DNA from: Hyaloperonospora brassicae
Lineage: Eukaryota > Oomycota > Peronosporomycetes > Peronosporales > Peronosporaceae
Direction of reading: 5' to 3'
Assembly (NCBI GenBank): GCA_947650285.1
Contig: CANTFL010000146.1
Coordinates: 275,288-339,287, forward strand
DNA: 64,000 bases
The notes under the pieces are model-generated. The model did no database searches. It was not told where the DNA came from and was given only the letters and a program-made list of their open reading frames with translations. Of this stretch, positions 21,647-32,639 are shown one piece after another. Each line of letters begins with the position of its first letter. The stretch's first letter is position 1. The translations under genes and the position numbers were made by a program.

Positions 21647-23656
21647 ATGACAAACATGATCGAGACTTGGCATCTCCTGGTGACTACGTGTTTGCTGGCG
21701 CACAGCGTCAACGCGGTCCTCGATGTCGCAGCTAAGCTGTATGGTCTTGAACAACAGCATGCAAGCGACGGCATGGATAGTGTACCGCAACTTGTACTGT
21801 CAAACGTGCCTCCTTCGCTGCTAGAGCGCTTGGCTGAGAAATCGGTCAAGTGGAACTCATTGTCGGGATACCTCCAGCGAGCGCTGTTATGGGACTTGGG
21901 GCTTGTCATGACAAGCACTGGGCGTCTCGTTCAGGTTTATACGCCGTGTAGAGAGTCCATGTCGATTGTGCTGACGTCGGTGGAAGCGTTTCGAGGCAAG
22001 GACTGTCCGCTCGAGACTTGTGAGTCAACAGGACTGTACTTTGCCGGTCCAAAGTGTTCACGACGGACGGTGTGGAAGGCGGCGCAGTGCGGGATTGCAG
22101 CCGTGGAGAAGAATGCAACGGATGTCATCGATGCTCAGCTGACCACGCTCTGGTCTGAAGATGGCGGCCTGACGGCAGTCCCGGATATCCGACTTTTCAA
22201 GCACTTGCTGCACAACACCTCTTGGTCGGATGAGATTGATGTGATCGTGGGGTCTGCCTTGGACGACAAGAATACGAACGCAGTTGACATTCTCTTCACG
22301 ATCAATCAGGTCACACCATCATCGAGTGTTACTAAAAGCTGTCCGGACACGCCGTCCTTCGTTGCTCCTTGTGTCGAGTTCATTGATACTGAGATGGAAA
22401 GCTGGTGTCTTCCTCGCCGCGGTGGATTCGTCGACCTGTGGCTCGACAGAGCAATCTCAAACAAGTCAATGTCAATGGATACCTCAGCCACTGCAGTCGT
22501 CTCTACGACAAACGCTGCCACGAGTCGATCAGGAACGATCGTTGTGCTGATCGTGCTGCTCATCTTGCTCGTGGCCGCCATTGGAGCACTTGTAACAGTG
22601 CAGAGGAAACAATCCAAGACGCACTTTGTGGCATCTCCGGCCAATTACGAAAGCGGTACGACAACGCGGTCAAAGTGCAAGACCCCTCATGCAGTTTTTC
22701 GACCGAGCACGCCACGGACGTCCATGGACCAGCGACGGTCGATCGAGCTGACAGCTTTTTGTATCGACGCGAACATCACAGCCAAGCGCATCGCTTACGA
22801 CAGTCTCACTTTCGACAAACTGATTGCACGCGGGGCGAGCGGTGAGGTCTGGCGAGGCACTTGCGGCTCCCGAGTTGTAGCGATCAAGCAATTGCTTCCA
22901 GAGAAGCGGCACAACGAAAGCGCCGTCATGATGTTTTCACACGAGGCCCGCATTGCATCGGCTCTGGAACATCCCTCCATCGTTCAGTTCGTCGGTCTCT
23001 CGTGGAATCGCGTATGCGACCTGTGCATCGTCTCGGAGTTTATGACGCAGGGCGATCTCTCGGTGCTGTTGACGTCTGCACGAAAGGAAGAGCTTTCGTG
23101 GTGCAAAGAGAAGCTCGCCATTGCCATTGACATTGCCGATGCACTGACGTATCTGCATGGTCGAGAGCCCATTATCATCCATCGCGACCTCAAGTCGCTG
23201 AACGTGCTGCTTGACAGCCACTTGCGTGCGAAGCTGAGCGACTTTGGGCTCAGTCGCGAGCGGTCGGTGGACGATACAATGACGAATGGCGTCGGCACTC
23301 TACTGTGGACGGCGCCTGAGATTTTGCGGGGTGAGGCTTACAGTGAAAAGGCAGACGTGTACTCCTACGCGATCGTTCTATCCGAGCTCGACACTTGTCT
23401 GCCACCCTTTGCACTCAATACAGAGGTGAGAGAGCATCATCTGACCTCCATGCAGGTCATGCACTTGGCTACATCGGGGGACATTGCCCCTCGACTGCGG
23501 GCCGATTGCCCCGTTCCGCTGCAGCAGCTCACAGCCGCTTGTGCGAGTTTTGACCCACGTCAGCGGCCGACCGCATTGGAAATTGTCTGTGCGCTCCGCA
23601 ACATTGTTCGCAACGTGACCTTTGACGCGAGTTTTGCAGCGTCACGGTGTAGTTGA
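21647..23656 (+). CDS. Receptor-like TKL protein kinase 1
   Basis: A 669-residue single-exon protein. A signal peptide (about residues 1-23, HLLVTTCLLAHSVNA) is followed by a Cys-containing extracellular domain (about 24-290), a membrane helix (about 294-318, IVVLIVLLILLVAAIG), a short linker and a kinase domain (about 386-660). Kinase landmarks are GASGEVW, AIK, HRDLKSLN, DFGLS and TAPEIL. All catalytic residues are present and HRDLKxxN suggests Ser/Thr specificity in the tyrosine-kinase-like group. The ectodomain shares the blocks LYGLE, SGYLQRALLWD and LVQVY with the next gene, so the pair arose by tandem duplication. The ligand is unknown. The ATG at 21647 has a second in-frame ATG three codons later. 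Confidence 0.88.
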   Translation: MTNMIETWHLLVTTCLLAHSVNAVLDVAAKLYGLEQQHASDGMDSVPQLVLSNVPPSLLERLAEKSVKWNSLSGYLQRALLWDLGLVMTSTGRLVQVYTPCRESMSIVLTSVEAFRGKDCPLETCESTGLYFAGPKCSRRTVWKAAQCGIAAVEKNATDVIDAQLTTLWSEDGGLTAVPDIRLFKHLLHNTSWSDEIDVIVGSALDDKNTNAVDILFTINQVTPSSSVTKSCPDTPSFVAPCVEFIDTEMESWCLPRRGGFVDLWLDRAISNKSMSMDTSATAVVSTTNAATSRSGTIVVLIVLLILLVAAIGALVTVQRKQSKTHFVASPANYESGTTTRSKCKTPHAVFRPSTPRTSMDQRRSIELTAFCIDANITAKRIAYDSLTFDKLIARGASGEVWRGTCGSRVVAIKQLLPEKRHNESAVMMFSHEARIASALEHPSIVQFVGLSWNRVCDLCIVSEFMTQGDLSVLLTSARKEELSWCKEKLAIAIDIADALTYLHGREPIIIHRDLKSLNVLLDSHLRAKLSDFGLSRERSVDDTMTNGVGTLLWTAPEILRGEAYSEKADVYSYAIVLSELDTCLPPFALNTEVREHHLTSMQVMHLATSGDIAPRLRADCPVPLQQLTAACASFDPRQRPTALEIVCALRNIVRNVTFDASFAASRCS

Positions 23657-24293
23657 AGTTGCAGTGACACTCGCGCTAGAACGATTGGCAGGTGGCATTG
23701 TCGATACGAGAGACGGAAAGGGCACATAGCTTGGCATTGTGGGGGCTGAGATCAGTGATGGACTGCACGAAGAACCACTTGATGTGTCGTGCGACAAGCG
23801 GAAGGGAGCTACGCTCGGGCGTGTCGCAGCTGGCAGGTCAGGCCCGACGCGGTGCATCGCTTCGAAAACTGTCGGGAAAAACAAAGTCTAGGACCGAGCG
23901 CACATCTCTAGCTTTCCCGGCAGCGTTCTAGCTCTACCTACAGACCCAAGCCGTCGATTTCGCTCACCGAAAGACATGTAGGAAGAAGCTCCACCGTGTC
24001 CAGCAGCGCCTTTTTCCGTCTGTCCGTCCTCTTCTGCACCCATCTGCTTCTACCCTTATCAGATACTTTGCAGACAGTCTCAGATACTTTAATAACCGAC
24101 CGCCAGTCGCCCCTTACGGAGCAAAAGCGTCCCTACTTCTCTCGACTCTTTCTCTTGATCAGCCCATCAACTTAGCCAGTCCCTCTCTTGATAGCCCATC
24201 AACTTAGCCAGTCCCTCTGTCCCTCAGTCTCGAAACCAGAGCGCCTCGAGCGCCGCCACTGTTGACAGTGTGTCTCCTATCCCAACGTCCTCC
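23657..24293. other. Intergenic region between the tandem kinases
   Basis: This 637-bp gap holds the 3' end of kinase 1 and the leader of kinase 2. It contains a 33-bp tandem duplication (24151-24215) and two cagatacttt copies (24060 and 24082). Confidence 0.5.
24151..24215. repeat. Tandem duplication, 32-33 bp
   Basis: Copies at 24151-24183 and 24184-24215 each contain tctcttgat, agcccatcaacttagccagt and ccc, differing by one base of length. It lies 80-140 bp before the kinase 2 ATG, probably in its 5' leader. Confidence 0.9.
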
Positions 24294-26645
24294 ATGCCGC
24301 GGCGCCGGCGCAGCGCCTTCTCCCCGCTGTCCCACGCCCGACGGCCGCCCGACCGCATCCCTCTGCTCCGTCTCACGTGCCTCGCGCTCTGTTTTGCCTC
24401 TTGTAGCGCTGCGGGGGACCTCGTGACGCGCCTGTACGGCCTCGAGAAGACCGGCAGCTCCGTGTCGAAGCTGTCGCTGAGCCCCAGTGATCTGCCAAGT
24501 GCAGTCGCCAATCGGCTATCGAGCCACTCGCTGGTCTGGACCGACGTCTCGGGGTTCATGCAGCGCGCGTTGCTGTGGGACTCTGGGTTTGTGTTTGCAC
24601 CGGCTGTAGGGAACGTCTCGCAGCCGTCGTCGCTGAGGAGGGCCCAGAACAAGACCCTGGTGCAGATTTACACGGCCTGTGGCAAAGGGATGGGCGACCT
24701 GCTGCCCCGTGTCGCAGAGGTCAAGACCCTTGCGGCTAATCGCAGTGCAGGGGACTGCGGCGTGGACAATTGCGGGAGCATTGGCCACTTTTTAGCAGCC
24801 ACTTGTCCAGCCACGCAGGTGCTGCCCCTGACTCGGTGTGCTGTGTACGCCTCAGCTATGGAGGACCAGGAACAGGTGACAGGTGTGCTCTGGGCCGAAG
24901 ACGGGTGCAGCACGAACGTGCCAGAGCCGGTGTTGAGACGCCACACAGCGGTCGAAACAGCAGCCAATCGATCGCTGTTTGCTGTCCATCTATCGAACGC
25001 CGTTTTCACAGGAGCAGAGTCGTGTCAGCCGTATACCGACTTTATTCTGCCATGCAGAGGGATGGCCGACGACGAACGGGCCGTGCGAAGCAGCGAGGGT
25101 CTCAGCTTCATTGACGACAGCGGCAGCTTTGCAAAAGCTGACTTGTGTCCAGCGTCGCATGGAGCACTGATGGATGCGTGGCTGAAGATGGAATCGGCGC
25201 CGTCAGCTCAGTCGTTTCCAACGTTGGCCATCGGACTGCTAGCAGCCTCGGTGCTGGTTGTTGTAGCTTTGATCGTCTCAGTCTGCTGGCTGAATCGCTC
25301 TCGTGCGCGGTTGCAGAACGCATACGACCAAGTGATGCTGGAACGGTCCTGGGACGATGATTGCTGGTCACCGGATTCACATCTTATGGGAGGACCGCTT
25401 GGTTCGTCGGGAGGTGTTGCTGGGGAAGAACGGCTTACACCAATGGAGGTTTTCTTTGGAGCTCAGCTAAGGAATCGGCGCTCGCCAGGTAAGCGCGGGA
25501 CAGCTGCTCTTGTGGCGACCACACGTGATGAGATCATGCTATCGAACGACCAGCTGTGTCGCGAGAGCACGATTCTGCGTGCCTTTGTGTCGGATCCTGC
25601 CATTGTGACAAAACGCATCTCGTTTGCGCAGCTTCACTTTTTACGGTTGCTCGCCAAGGGAGGCAGCGGCGAAGTATGGCTGGGCCAGTATGAAACGCGT
25701 TACGTGGCAATGAAGTGTTTGTTGCCAGCAAAGCGCGAAGATCCCGAGGCGCTGGAACGATTTGCAGAAGAGATCCGAATGGCTTCGCTGCTAGCGCACC
25801 CTCGTATTGTAGCCTTTTGTGGCGTAGCCTGGCAATCACTGCTGCATCTGTGCGCTGTGACGGAATACATGCCGCGTGGCGATCTCGAGAGTTTATTGGC
25901 GAACCCGGTTGCTCGAAGGAAGCTGAGCTGGAGCAGAGAAAAGTTGGCATTGAGCAGTGACATCGTTGAGGCGCTCGTGTATCTCCATTCTCTGGAATCG
26001 ATCGTGATACATCGCGACCTCAAGTCTAAGAATGTGCTGCTCGATCGACGACTGCGCGCGAAGCTGAGCGATTTCGGGCTTAGCCGTGAACAGTCGATTG
26101 AGGACACGATGACCAATGGCATTGGCACAATTCTTTGGAGTGCGCCGGAAGTACTGGAAGGGAAGCGCTATGATGAGAAGAGTGATCTTTTCTCATTTGG
26201 GGTAGTGCTGTCGGAGATTGACACGTGCGCTCTGCCGTATGGATTCAGTCGTCATGCCAAAATGCGCAGCATGCAGATCGTCCATCTTGTGTCGGAAGGC
26301 AAGTTGCTGCCCAGTTTCCGCGATGACTGCCCACCGCCAATCCGCGCACTCGCGCAAAGGTGTCTGAGCTTAGACCCTGCAGCTCGACCCACGGCAATGG
26401 AGGTCGCATTCGAGCTGCGCTCTGTGATTGCACCTCAGCTGCTTCAGCATGCAGTTTCGACAGGTGCTGACGGTGCCACTGGCAGTGTCACTCCATCGAC
26501 CGTATCGCCGAGTGCAACAGACGTTGAAGGAATTGGCAGTGGGGTAGCACCGCCATCAACAGATGGACACGACGCGCACGTGATCGGTGAAGATGCAAAC
26601 AGCAAACAGACCCAGACAGAGCCGTGGGTAGCGTATGAAAACTAG
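24294..26645 (+). CDS. Receptor-like TKL protein kinase 2
   Basis: A 783-residue single-exon protein from the ATG at 24294 (MPRRRRSAFS). A basic N-terminus and hydrophobic signal (LRLTCLALCFASCSAA) lead into an ectodomain (to about residue 300) with paired Cys motifs (GDCGVDNCGS, ATCPATQ). A membrane helix follows (about 307-332, LAIGLLAASVLVVVALIVSV), then a juxtamembrane linker of over 100 residues and a kinase domain (about 447-712: GGSGEVW, AMK, HRDLKSKN, DFGLS, SAPEVL). A Ser/Thr-rich tail of about 70 residues has no counterpart in kinase 1. It should be an active surface kinase; its ectodomain relationship to kinase 1 shows local duplication and divergence. Confidence 0.88.
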   Translation: MPRRRRSAFSPLSHARRPPDRIPLLRLTCLALCFASCSAAGDLVTRLYGLEKTGSSVSKLSLSPSDLPSAVANRLSSHSLVWTDVSGFMQRALLWDSGFVFAPAVGNVSQPSSLRRAQNKTLVQIYTACGKGMGDLLPRVAEVKTLAANRSAGDCGVDNCGSIGHFLAATCPATQVLPLTRCAVYASAMEDQEQVTGVLWAEDGCSTNVPEPVLRRHTAVETAANRSLFAVHLSNAVFTGAESCQPYTDFILPCRGMADDERAVRSSEGLSFIDDSGSFAKADLCPASHGALMDAWLKMESAPSAQSFPTLAIGLLAASVLVVVALIVSVCWLNRSRARLQNAYDQVMLERSWDDDCWSPDSHLMGGPLGSSGGVAGEERLTPMEVFFGAQLRNRRSPGKRGTAALVATTRDEIMLSNDQLCRESTILRAFVSDPAIVTKRISFAQLHFLRLLAKGGSGEVWLGQYETRYVAMKCLLPAKREDPEALERFAEEIRMASLLAHPRIVAFCGVAWQSLLHLCAVTEYMPRGDLESLLANPVARRKLSWSREKLALSSDIVEALVYLHSLESIVIHRDLKSKNVLLDRRLRAKLSDFGLSREQSIEDTMTNGIGTILWSAPEVLEGKRYDEKSDLFSFGVVLSEIDTCALPYGFSRHAKMRSMQIVHLVSEGKLLPSFRDDCPPPIRALAQRCLSLDPAARPTAMEVAFELRSVIAPQLLQHAVSTGADGATGSVTPSTVSPSATDVEGIGSGVAPPSTDGHDAHVIGEDANSKQTQTEPWVAYEN

Positions 26646-27799
26646 TCTCGATTGTCAGAAGTGCAGGTCGTCGCCACTTGCACGCGAAACCGTAAGGCAG
26701 TACCATTAACTTATGAACAACAGAACAATTGTAACTTACGTTGGTTCGCAACAGCTCGTGGCAAGTCGCTCATATGGCGTTCAGACGTTGCAAATGAGAT
26801 CACACGGATCTGGTTTGGCATGTGATGCAATGGTACTGTACATCCAGCAGCGTCCACATCGCTAGATGCATAGCAGCAAGTACAATTCTGTCAGAAGATC
26901 AGATACCGCATACGCGCGTTCGAGCTCGTGACCTGCGAACATGGCGTACACATCTGTTGTCAAGATTTGATCTCGAGCAGAGCGTATTAACTTGACTGCT
27001 TATCGTTGACAATTACTTGTACCAGTCGTTGATTCCACATCAGAAGCAGTTTGCATTGTACAATGTGTCGTTTAGCTGGATAGAAAAGCACTCGTCAAAA
27101 CTTGCACGTTGGCGTACAACATGAAGGGGTCACATATACTTGTGCTCACGATAGTCGATCGTATGCTAAGCAAAAATGTGCGAGCAATCGAAGAACACTG
27201 ATCGCACATTGGTGCTTAGTGTACTAGACGCAGTATGTGCTCCTGGCCTCGTTTGTGGCAACAAAGGCTGGACGTTTGTCAATTATTGGAAACTTTGGAC
27301 CTTTCGTGGTGCGTGCGTTTGTGTGGCGACAAAGCTGGACAATCGACTGCGTGGTAGGCCATGTACGAAGGCCATGCACTCAGTTTTGTGAGCACGCGCA
27401 CGAAGCACGAATCAAGCGCAGACCTCTGGTAGATTGATTGCTTTATTTTTTGACCAGCAGGACGACTAAAGCATTGGTTTTGTCGAGACTGGAAACGCTG
27501 AAGAAAACGGGTTAGTAGTTGTAACGAAGCGAACCTGCGCAGTGCTTTTTTCACTAGATGAATGGCGGGACCAAACATGACGTTCGTCATGAAAGAGGAA
27601 GTATTGGACATCAAAGCTTGACGCGGTACGTAACTCATTGCCAAATTGTCGGACGCAACGACAAGTGAAAGGCCGTTACCGGAGCTGTTTCGACCTCACT
27701 CTTTTTTTCTTTACTTCCTCTGACTATCGATCGAAAAGCAGACTCAGAACTTTACTTATACCGGAAAACTGCTTAGCGACGAGTTCGACCGCAGACACA
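26646..27799. other. Intergenic region
   Basis: 1.15 kb between kinase 2 and the GNAT fusion gene. Open frames are short (up to 121 codons on the minus strand) and show no known domain or repeat. I see nothing else in it. Confidence 0.4.
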
Positions 27800-29723
27800 A
27801 TGATCAGCACGTCGTACGGTAAGTATACTTCACACTGCACCGGTTCACGATGTTCAGAACTGTCCACAAATGTCGAAACAACGCTCTCTGTCCGCATTTT
27901 TTTACGACATTGTCCCTTTTTATAAAAAACAAACTCACAAGTAGTCGCACATCCTGTAAAACAGCGAGAACTCAGGACGACCGCCGACCCGCTGCCTTCA
28001 ATGTCCTTGGGCGCCTGCGCGTCCGTCTTTGATGTATGGACTGGCTCCGCGACTCGCTTTCGGCTTCAGTTTGTCGACGACCGCCGTACAAAAGAGTTGC
28101 GCTGGGTGCTTTTCGCCTGTACGTACCAGCCACTTTTTTTCGACGCGAGAGCGCTTTTTTTACCGCAAGTGTAACACTCTATTTTTTCGGTGCACGTCGA
28201 TAGCTTCGCAACGTGGTGCGGTTGGAAAACTAATCTTCACGCTGGAAAAAAGTGCGACCGCACATGTGAAGTCACTGACGGTGGACCCAGCGTTTCGGGG
28301 CGTTGGGTTGGCCCGTGTGCTCTATCTCGCGACACTTGCTACGTTAGAGAAGTGCCACGTGCAGGTCCTGTATTTAGAGGCCGAAGAGGACTCTAACCGT
28401 TACGGCAAACTCGTGGGACTCTATCAGGGCTGGGGATTCACTGAACTGCCCGACAGCAATGTGCTTTATCTGTACAATGGCAACGAGTGTCTTCGCAAAG
28501 TGCCAATGGTGTCCGTGTTCCAACCCGACGCTTTCGTTCCCCTTCGCTCGAGCGAAAGTGATTGGTTTGTTATGCTGACGTTAGAGACGTCCGATGGCAC
28601 GTGTCTCATGGCACAAGACAATGGCGATATTGTGACGGGCAGTTCGAAGAAACCCAATACGTGCATGTGGCAAACGATGTTCAGTGCCTTTGGAGACATA
28701 TGTCTTCGCAGTGTCTATGGGAAGTTCTTGTGTGTGGAAGAAACTGGTAGGATCGTAGCCGACCGACGCGTGAATTCAACGTGGGAGACGTTCCAAGTTG
28801 TGCCACAGCACGGGGAGGAAGCTGGCGGTGTGGCACTGCGTAGCTTCCACGGGAGCTACCTAGGCATCGAGCCAGTATCAAAACAAGTCCAAGTGTCGGA
28901 CGATCCCGTGCCTTGGGACGGTGGGGACATGATGTCGCTCGTCTGCAACAAGATGGACCCGCACCCGCTGTTTGTAAAAATCATGCGGAAGTACCAGACA
29001 ACAGCTTTTGTGAACAGCCAAGTGGCCAAGTACGGGCACTTGCAACACGCACAGATGTCGGTGCTCGAAGCTTGCAAATTTGTGATGGCGCTCACAGGAG
29101 ACATGGACCGGGGGGCGAGTTGGGTGATCAAGTACATGGTGGCCACGGCAAGTGCCGTGAAGGAAGACGGCCACCCGGACTGGCTGCAACTTGCCGTGTT
29201 TCTTCGTGCGTTAGGGATGGTGTTTCTGTGCTGGACCGACGAGGACAACATTGCACTACGTAGTGTTTCAGCACAAGAGTGGCTGACGAAGAACTCGGCG
29301 TGGGTTGTTGGCGAGGCTATACCGAGATCCATTGCGTTTCCAGAGCTGAACAAGCTCAACGTGGACCACTGCAAAGCTGAGAAGGCTGGACGTAGTGCGA
29401 CTCGACAATGTGGGCTCGCAAGCGTAACGTTGCCGTGGACACCGGACGAATATCTGTACTGCGTGTTGTCTCACAACAGGACCACGCTGCCTGCAGAAGC
29501 TCTAGATGTCGTCCGTTATTGGTCATTCAGAACGTGGCACGAACAAGACAATTACAGTGAGTTGTGCACACCTCAGGATATGGACACAAAGGAGTGGATC
29601 AGCTCGCTTGGTAAAGTGGCTGCTGTATCCGAGCACACGGTGCAGAACTGTGATGTCAATAGTGCGCTGCATTATTGCCTACAACTTGCCGAGAAGTATC
29701 TACCGGAGACACTACGCTGGTGA
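27800..29723 (+). CDS. GNAT acetyltransferase / beta-trefoil / MIOX-like pseudoenzyme fusion
   Basis: The main exon is 28204-29723. It joins back across an 85-nt intron (28119-28203, GTACGT...GATAG) to a short exon ending LRWVLFA, giving ASSQRGAVGKLIF across the junction. The first exon is uncertain: an ATG at 27800 is followed by a GTAAGT donor at 27819, and an acceptor at 28093-28094 would keep frame. Domains in order are GNAT (acetyl-CoA motif RGVGLA at 28296-28313), a fascin-like beta-trefoil (about 28500-28950, with LRSVYGKFLCVEE and LRSFHGSYLGIEP), and a myo-inositol-oxygenase fold (about 28957-29723, with the blocks CGL, PDEYLYCVL, LPAEAL and WHEQDNYSELC). Aligned to human MIOX from memory, every iron ligand is changed, so oxygenase activity is not expected. 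The acetyl acceptor is unknown. Confidence 0.75.
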
Positions 29724-31165
29724 TGTCGTTATCGGCACAGCAGACCGCCGAGAATTGTAGGCGGGATCGGCTTGGATGGGTGTGCGTACGCGGCGTATGT
29801 GCACGTCGCTGGCTTTACATGAGTGTGATACGATTGCATAAGGAACAGGTTGTTTTGCTGTGTGACTGCATGACTGCGTGAACTTTTTCGACTTACAACG
29901 AAACTCATGTCGTAAAACAGGTCTTGAGTCACCTGGTATGGCAAACGACGCATACTCGGCTGTGGGCCAGGAATGTTTGCTATGGATGATGCGATGCTTG
30001 GACTCGTGCTCTCGCATGGATAATGTATCCACCGTATGACGAAGGACATTGTCGTGGAGAAGGTAAAATCACGACACGGACACTTGCAAAAAAAGGGAGG
30101 GAAGCTGGACACGGATGCACTTGCACCGCACATCTCGGTCGAAATTGAGTGGGTCAAGATTGCTGCGGAAGTGAACGAGAGTGCAGGACGCAGAGCTGAT
30201 GGTAGGGTTTGCATGGCGCCGTAGGTGTTGGCCTCTTGCAGAGAAAGAAGACGTCGAGCGAGTTGTGGCGGGCATATGTCGAGAAGAGACTGGTTTGAGC
30301 GCTTGACAGGACGCTAGCAAAAGGCGATACGATCAGAGAGAAGTCATTGCACCTGGTCAAGTCAATAAGCGCCGAAAGAAGTTGTGGCGGTATCAAGGAC
30401 GTCGCCTGACATGCGCTTATGGTAACGCTTGCTTTGCATTCAACTTTACGTTGAACGAAATGACGTTGGGTGATCATTGAATGCGGTTCGTGTTGCAGCT
30501 CGTGCAGCTTGCAGCTAACAGACAACGCAGATCTCAGATTCCGACCATGAAGTGGATGACCTTTCCCGAGCAGGTGAAGGCGTAGCAAAGACAGATGACA
30601 AACATCAATCTCACTTCTCATATTTCCAAGTTCATACAAAGCGATCCCTCTACTAGCTAAGGGTCGTTCTTCTTCATAACCCCTCTGCGAGCCAAGGGTT
30701 GTCACGCCTGTGTGTTGAATAAAGACTCAGGCGAAGATACGCCACATTTCATTAGCAAGACCGTTTCGATGCATTTGCTGGTAAAGGACAATACGGTAAT
30801 AGATGCTGTTGTGAACCGTTTCGAAGCGCTCGTGAGCATGAAGAAAGAATCGTTCGGGCGATGGCGGTGTCAATGCGATGTATGTTCTCGCCCTTCTGGT
30901 CTACCAACGACAAGATCAAAGAACGAAGAGAATGTTGTGATACCTACGCTCGACGAATACTGACACCCGAGTCAGTTGGCACCAGAAGACAAACACAGCA
31001 CACAGCGTTTCAACCCAGAGATGATCAATCGTTTGGACTCTCGGGTGTGCGATATTGTCAGACCGGAGCGTTCTGATAAACTCGCACTGTTCACTACGCA
31101 CATTCGCAAAGCCCATAGCTGTCGTCGTGCAAACTCGATCGCGCTCGTTACTACGATAGCAATAG
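29724..31165. other. Intergenic region
   Basis: 1.4 kb between the GNAT fusion stop and the convergent stop of the amidohydrolase gene. Minus-strand frames of 161 (29729-30214) and 183 codons (30154-30705) show no domain and overlap each other in different frames. No RNA gene or repeat was recognised. Confidence 0.4.
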
Positions 31166-32639
31166 TCATGAGGTTCCCGCATTGGTCGGCAGCGAGGCAA
31201 ACTTCTGTCGACTGTGACGACGCAGACACTTCGGCCCGCAATATATGAACGCAAACTTGGTAAAATATTCGCCCTCCACGGGCTCGAAACAGTTGCCACA
31301 TATCGAGCAATGTAAGTAGTTCTTGGGAAGTGGCGGTGCTTCAGGAGGGACATACCATGCCAAGAGGTCGACGACATTTGTACGCACAATCTGATGCCAT
31401 TGGGCTGCAGTGACGCCATTGTGCAGCATGCGATGCTTGAAGTGCTCGAACAAATACGCATAACCTCCGCCACCGTTGCGACGATATTGTGTTCGCTGGT
31501 GAACGTTGGTAGACAGGAGCATCTGGAACAGATACTGCGGGGCGGTGATCAACAGTCTTGCAAGCCACGTTGCGAGGCGACTATCAGGAGCCGGCTCCTG
31601 CCATTCGTGTTCCGGCGAAAGCGGGAATGAACCCGACACGCTTGTGAAACACGGGTTCACCAGCACCACATCGCTGACTGTCCGAAGGCCAATCATGTCG
31701 AAAAGCACCGAAACGCCCAAGCCAAACAGCTCCAACAAGAACGCGTACCCAGCCTCGTCAAAACGCCCGTGGCACCAGCGATCTGCGTGACAGACCACAA
31801 GCTTCTTTCCTTCGGCGCCAGCTTCCAGCAGCGCGTGTATCCAAGCTCGTATCACCTGTTGTAGTGCTGACTGTTCTTCAAGAGGCTTCTCACTCGCGTT
31901 GTCGAGCGAAAACGACAGATACAGAGGAGCGTGCGTTCGTGCTTGCGCCTGACACACGAAACAATTACACCTAGCGTTACCACCGTCAACGGGGGATCGT
32001 CACAAAGCGGACACACAAGACGACCCAACATATCGGTACAAGTGTCCATACCAGTGCCAGGCCCTGTACAAGCACTTGCTCTGCTGCGCCGAGTGCTTTG
32101 TTCGTCGCATGTATTTGCTGGTACATTGCTCCAGGGAACACCACCGCACCTTCTCGCTCGATACCAAACATCAGTTCCGCCTCCAGTCTCTTGCTAATGC
32201 CTTCACTCGTCTTTGCTAGTGGCAAAAAGGCACTGCCAACGTCGTCATCACGCGTCTCCATCTCAACTGTCGTGACAGTCACCAGGTGCACGTCGTGCAG
32301 TCGTTCAGCCAGGTGCAGTCGCTCTTTCATCAACGCGTCACGTCCTTCAACCGGTACCGTCACGTCTACAACCAGACATCGAGCGCCAACGCCGTTCCCC
32401 AGTAGCTGCAGCTTTTCCAGTTCTCGAAACGCTTCGTCTTCTTTCTGAAGCAGCAGATTTCGACCGCCGTGCGCAAAAGGCGATCGACGGTACTCCACGA
32501 GATCTTCACAGCGAATGTTTACGTTCGTGAGCGCGTCACTCGATGCTGCAATGGACCCAATCGAGTGCAGAATGTGTTCGTGGGGCAGAGCGCTCCCGAC
32601 GTCTTCAGGGGCCACCAGAGCTCGAAGACTGCGGATCAT
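31166..32639 (-). CDS. Phosphotriesterase-family amidohydrolase with C-terminal Cys motif (two exons)
   Basis: Exon 1 is 32639-32070 and exon 2 is 31948-31166, giving 450 residues. The 121-nt phase 0 intron (GTACAG...GTCAG) joins EQVL to AQARTHAPLYL. Family landmarks are LPHEHIL (the first H-x-H metal pair), VVDVT, EGISKRLEAELMFGIE, LVVCHAD (a later His ligand), and LLSTNVH with RRNGGGGYAYLFEHF near the C-terminus. The bridging Lys/Glu position reads Gln (AMYQQIH), the next His strand reads YLSFS, and the final Asp reads Asn, so the binuclear metal site looks incomplete. The last 50 residues carry CSICGNC and CGPKC, a possible zinc ribbon not typical of the family. The start was chosen at the first ATG. 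Confidence 0.7.

Noticed and set aside
30154..30705. 183-codon minus frame in the gap after the GNAT fusion gene
   Set aside because: It overlaps another long minus frame and has no domain or signal; treated as chance.
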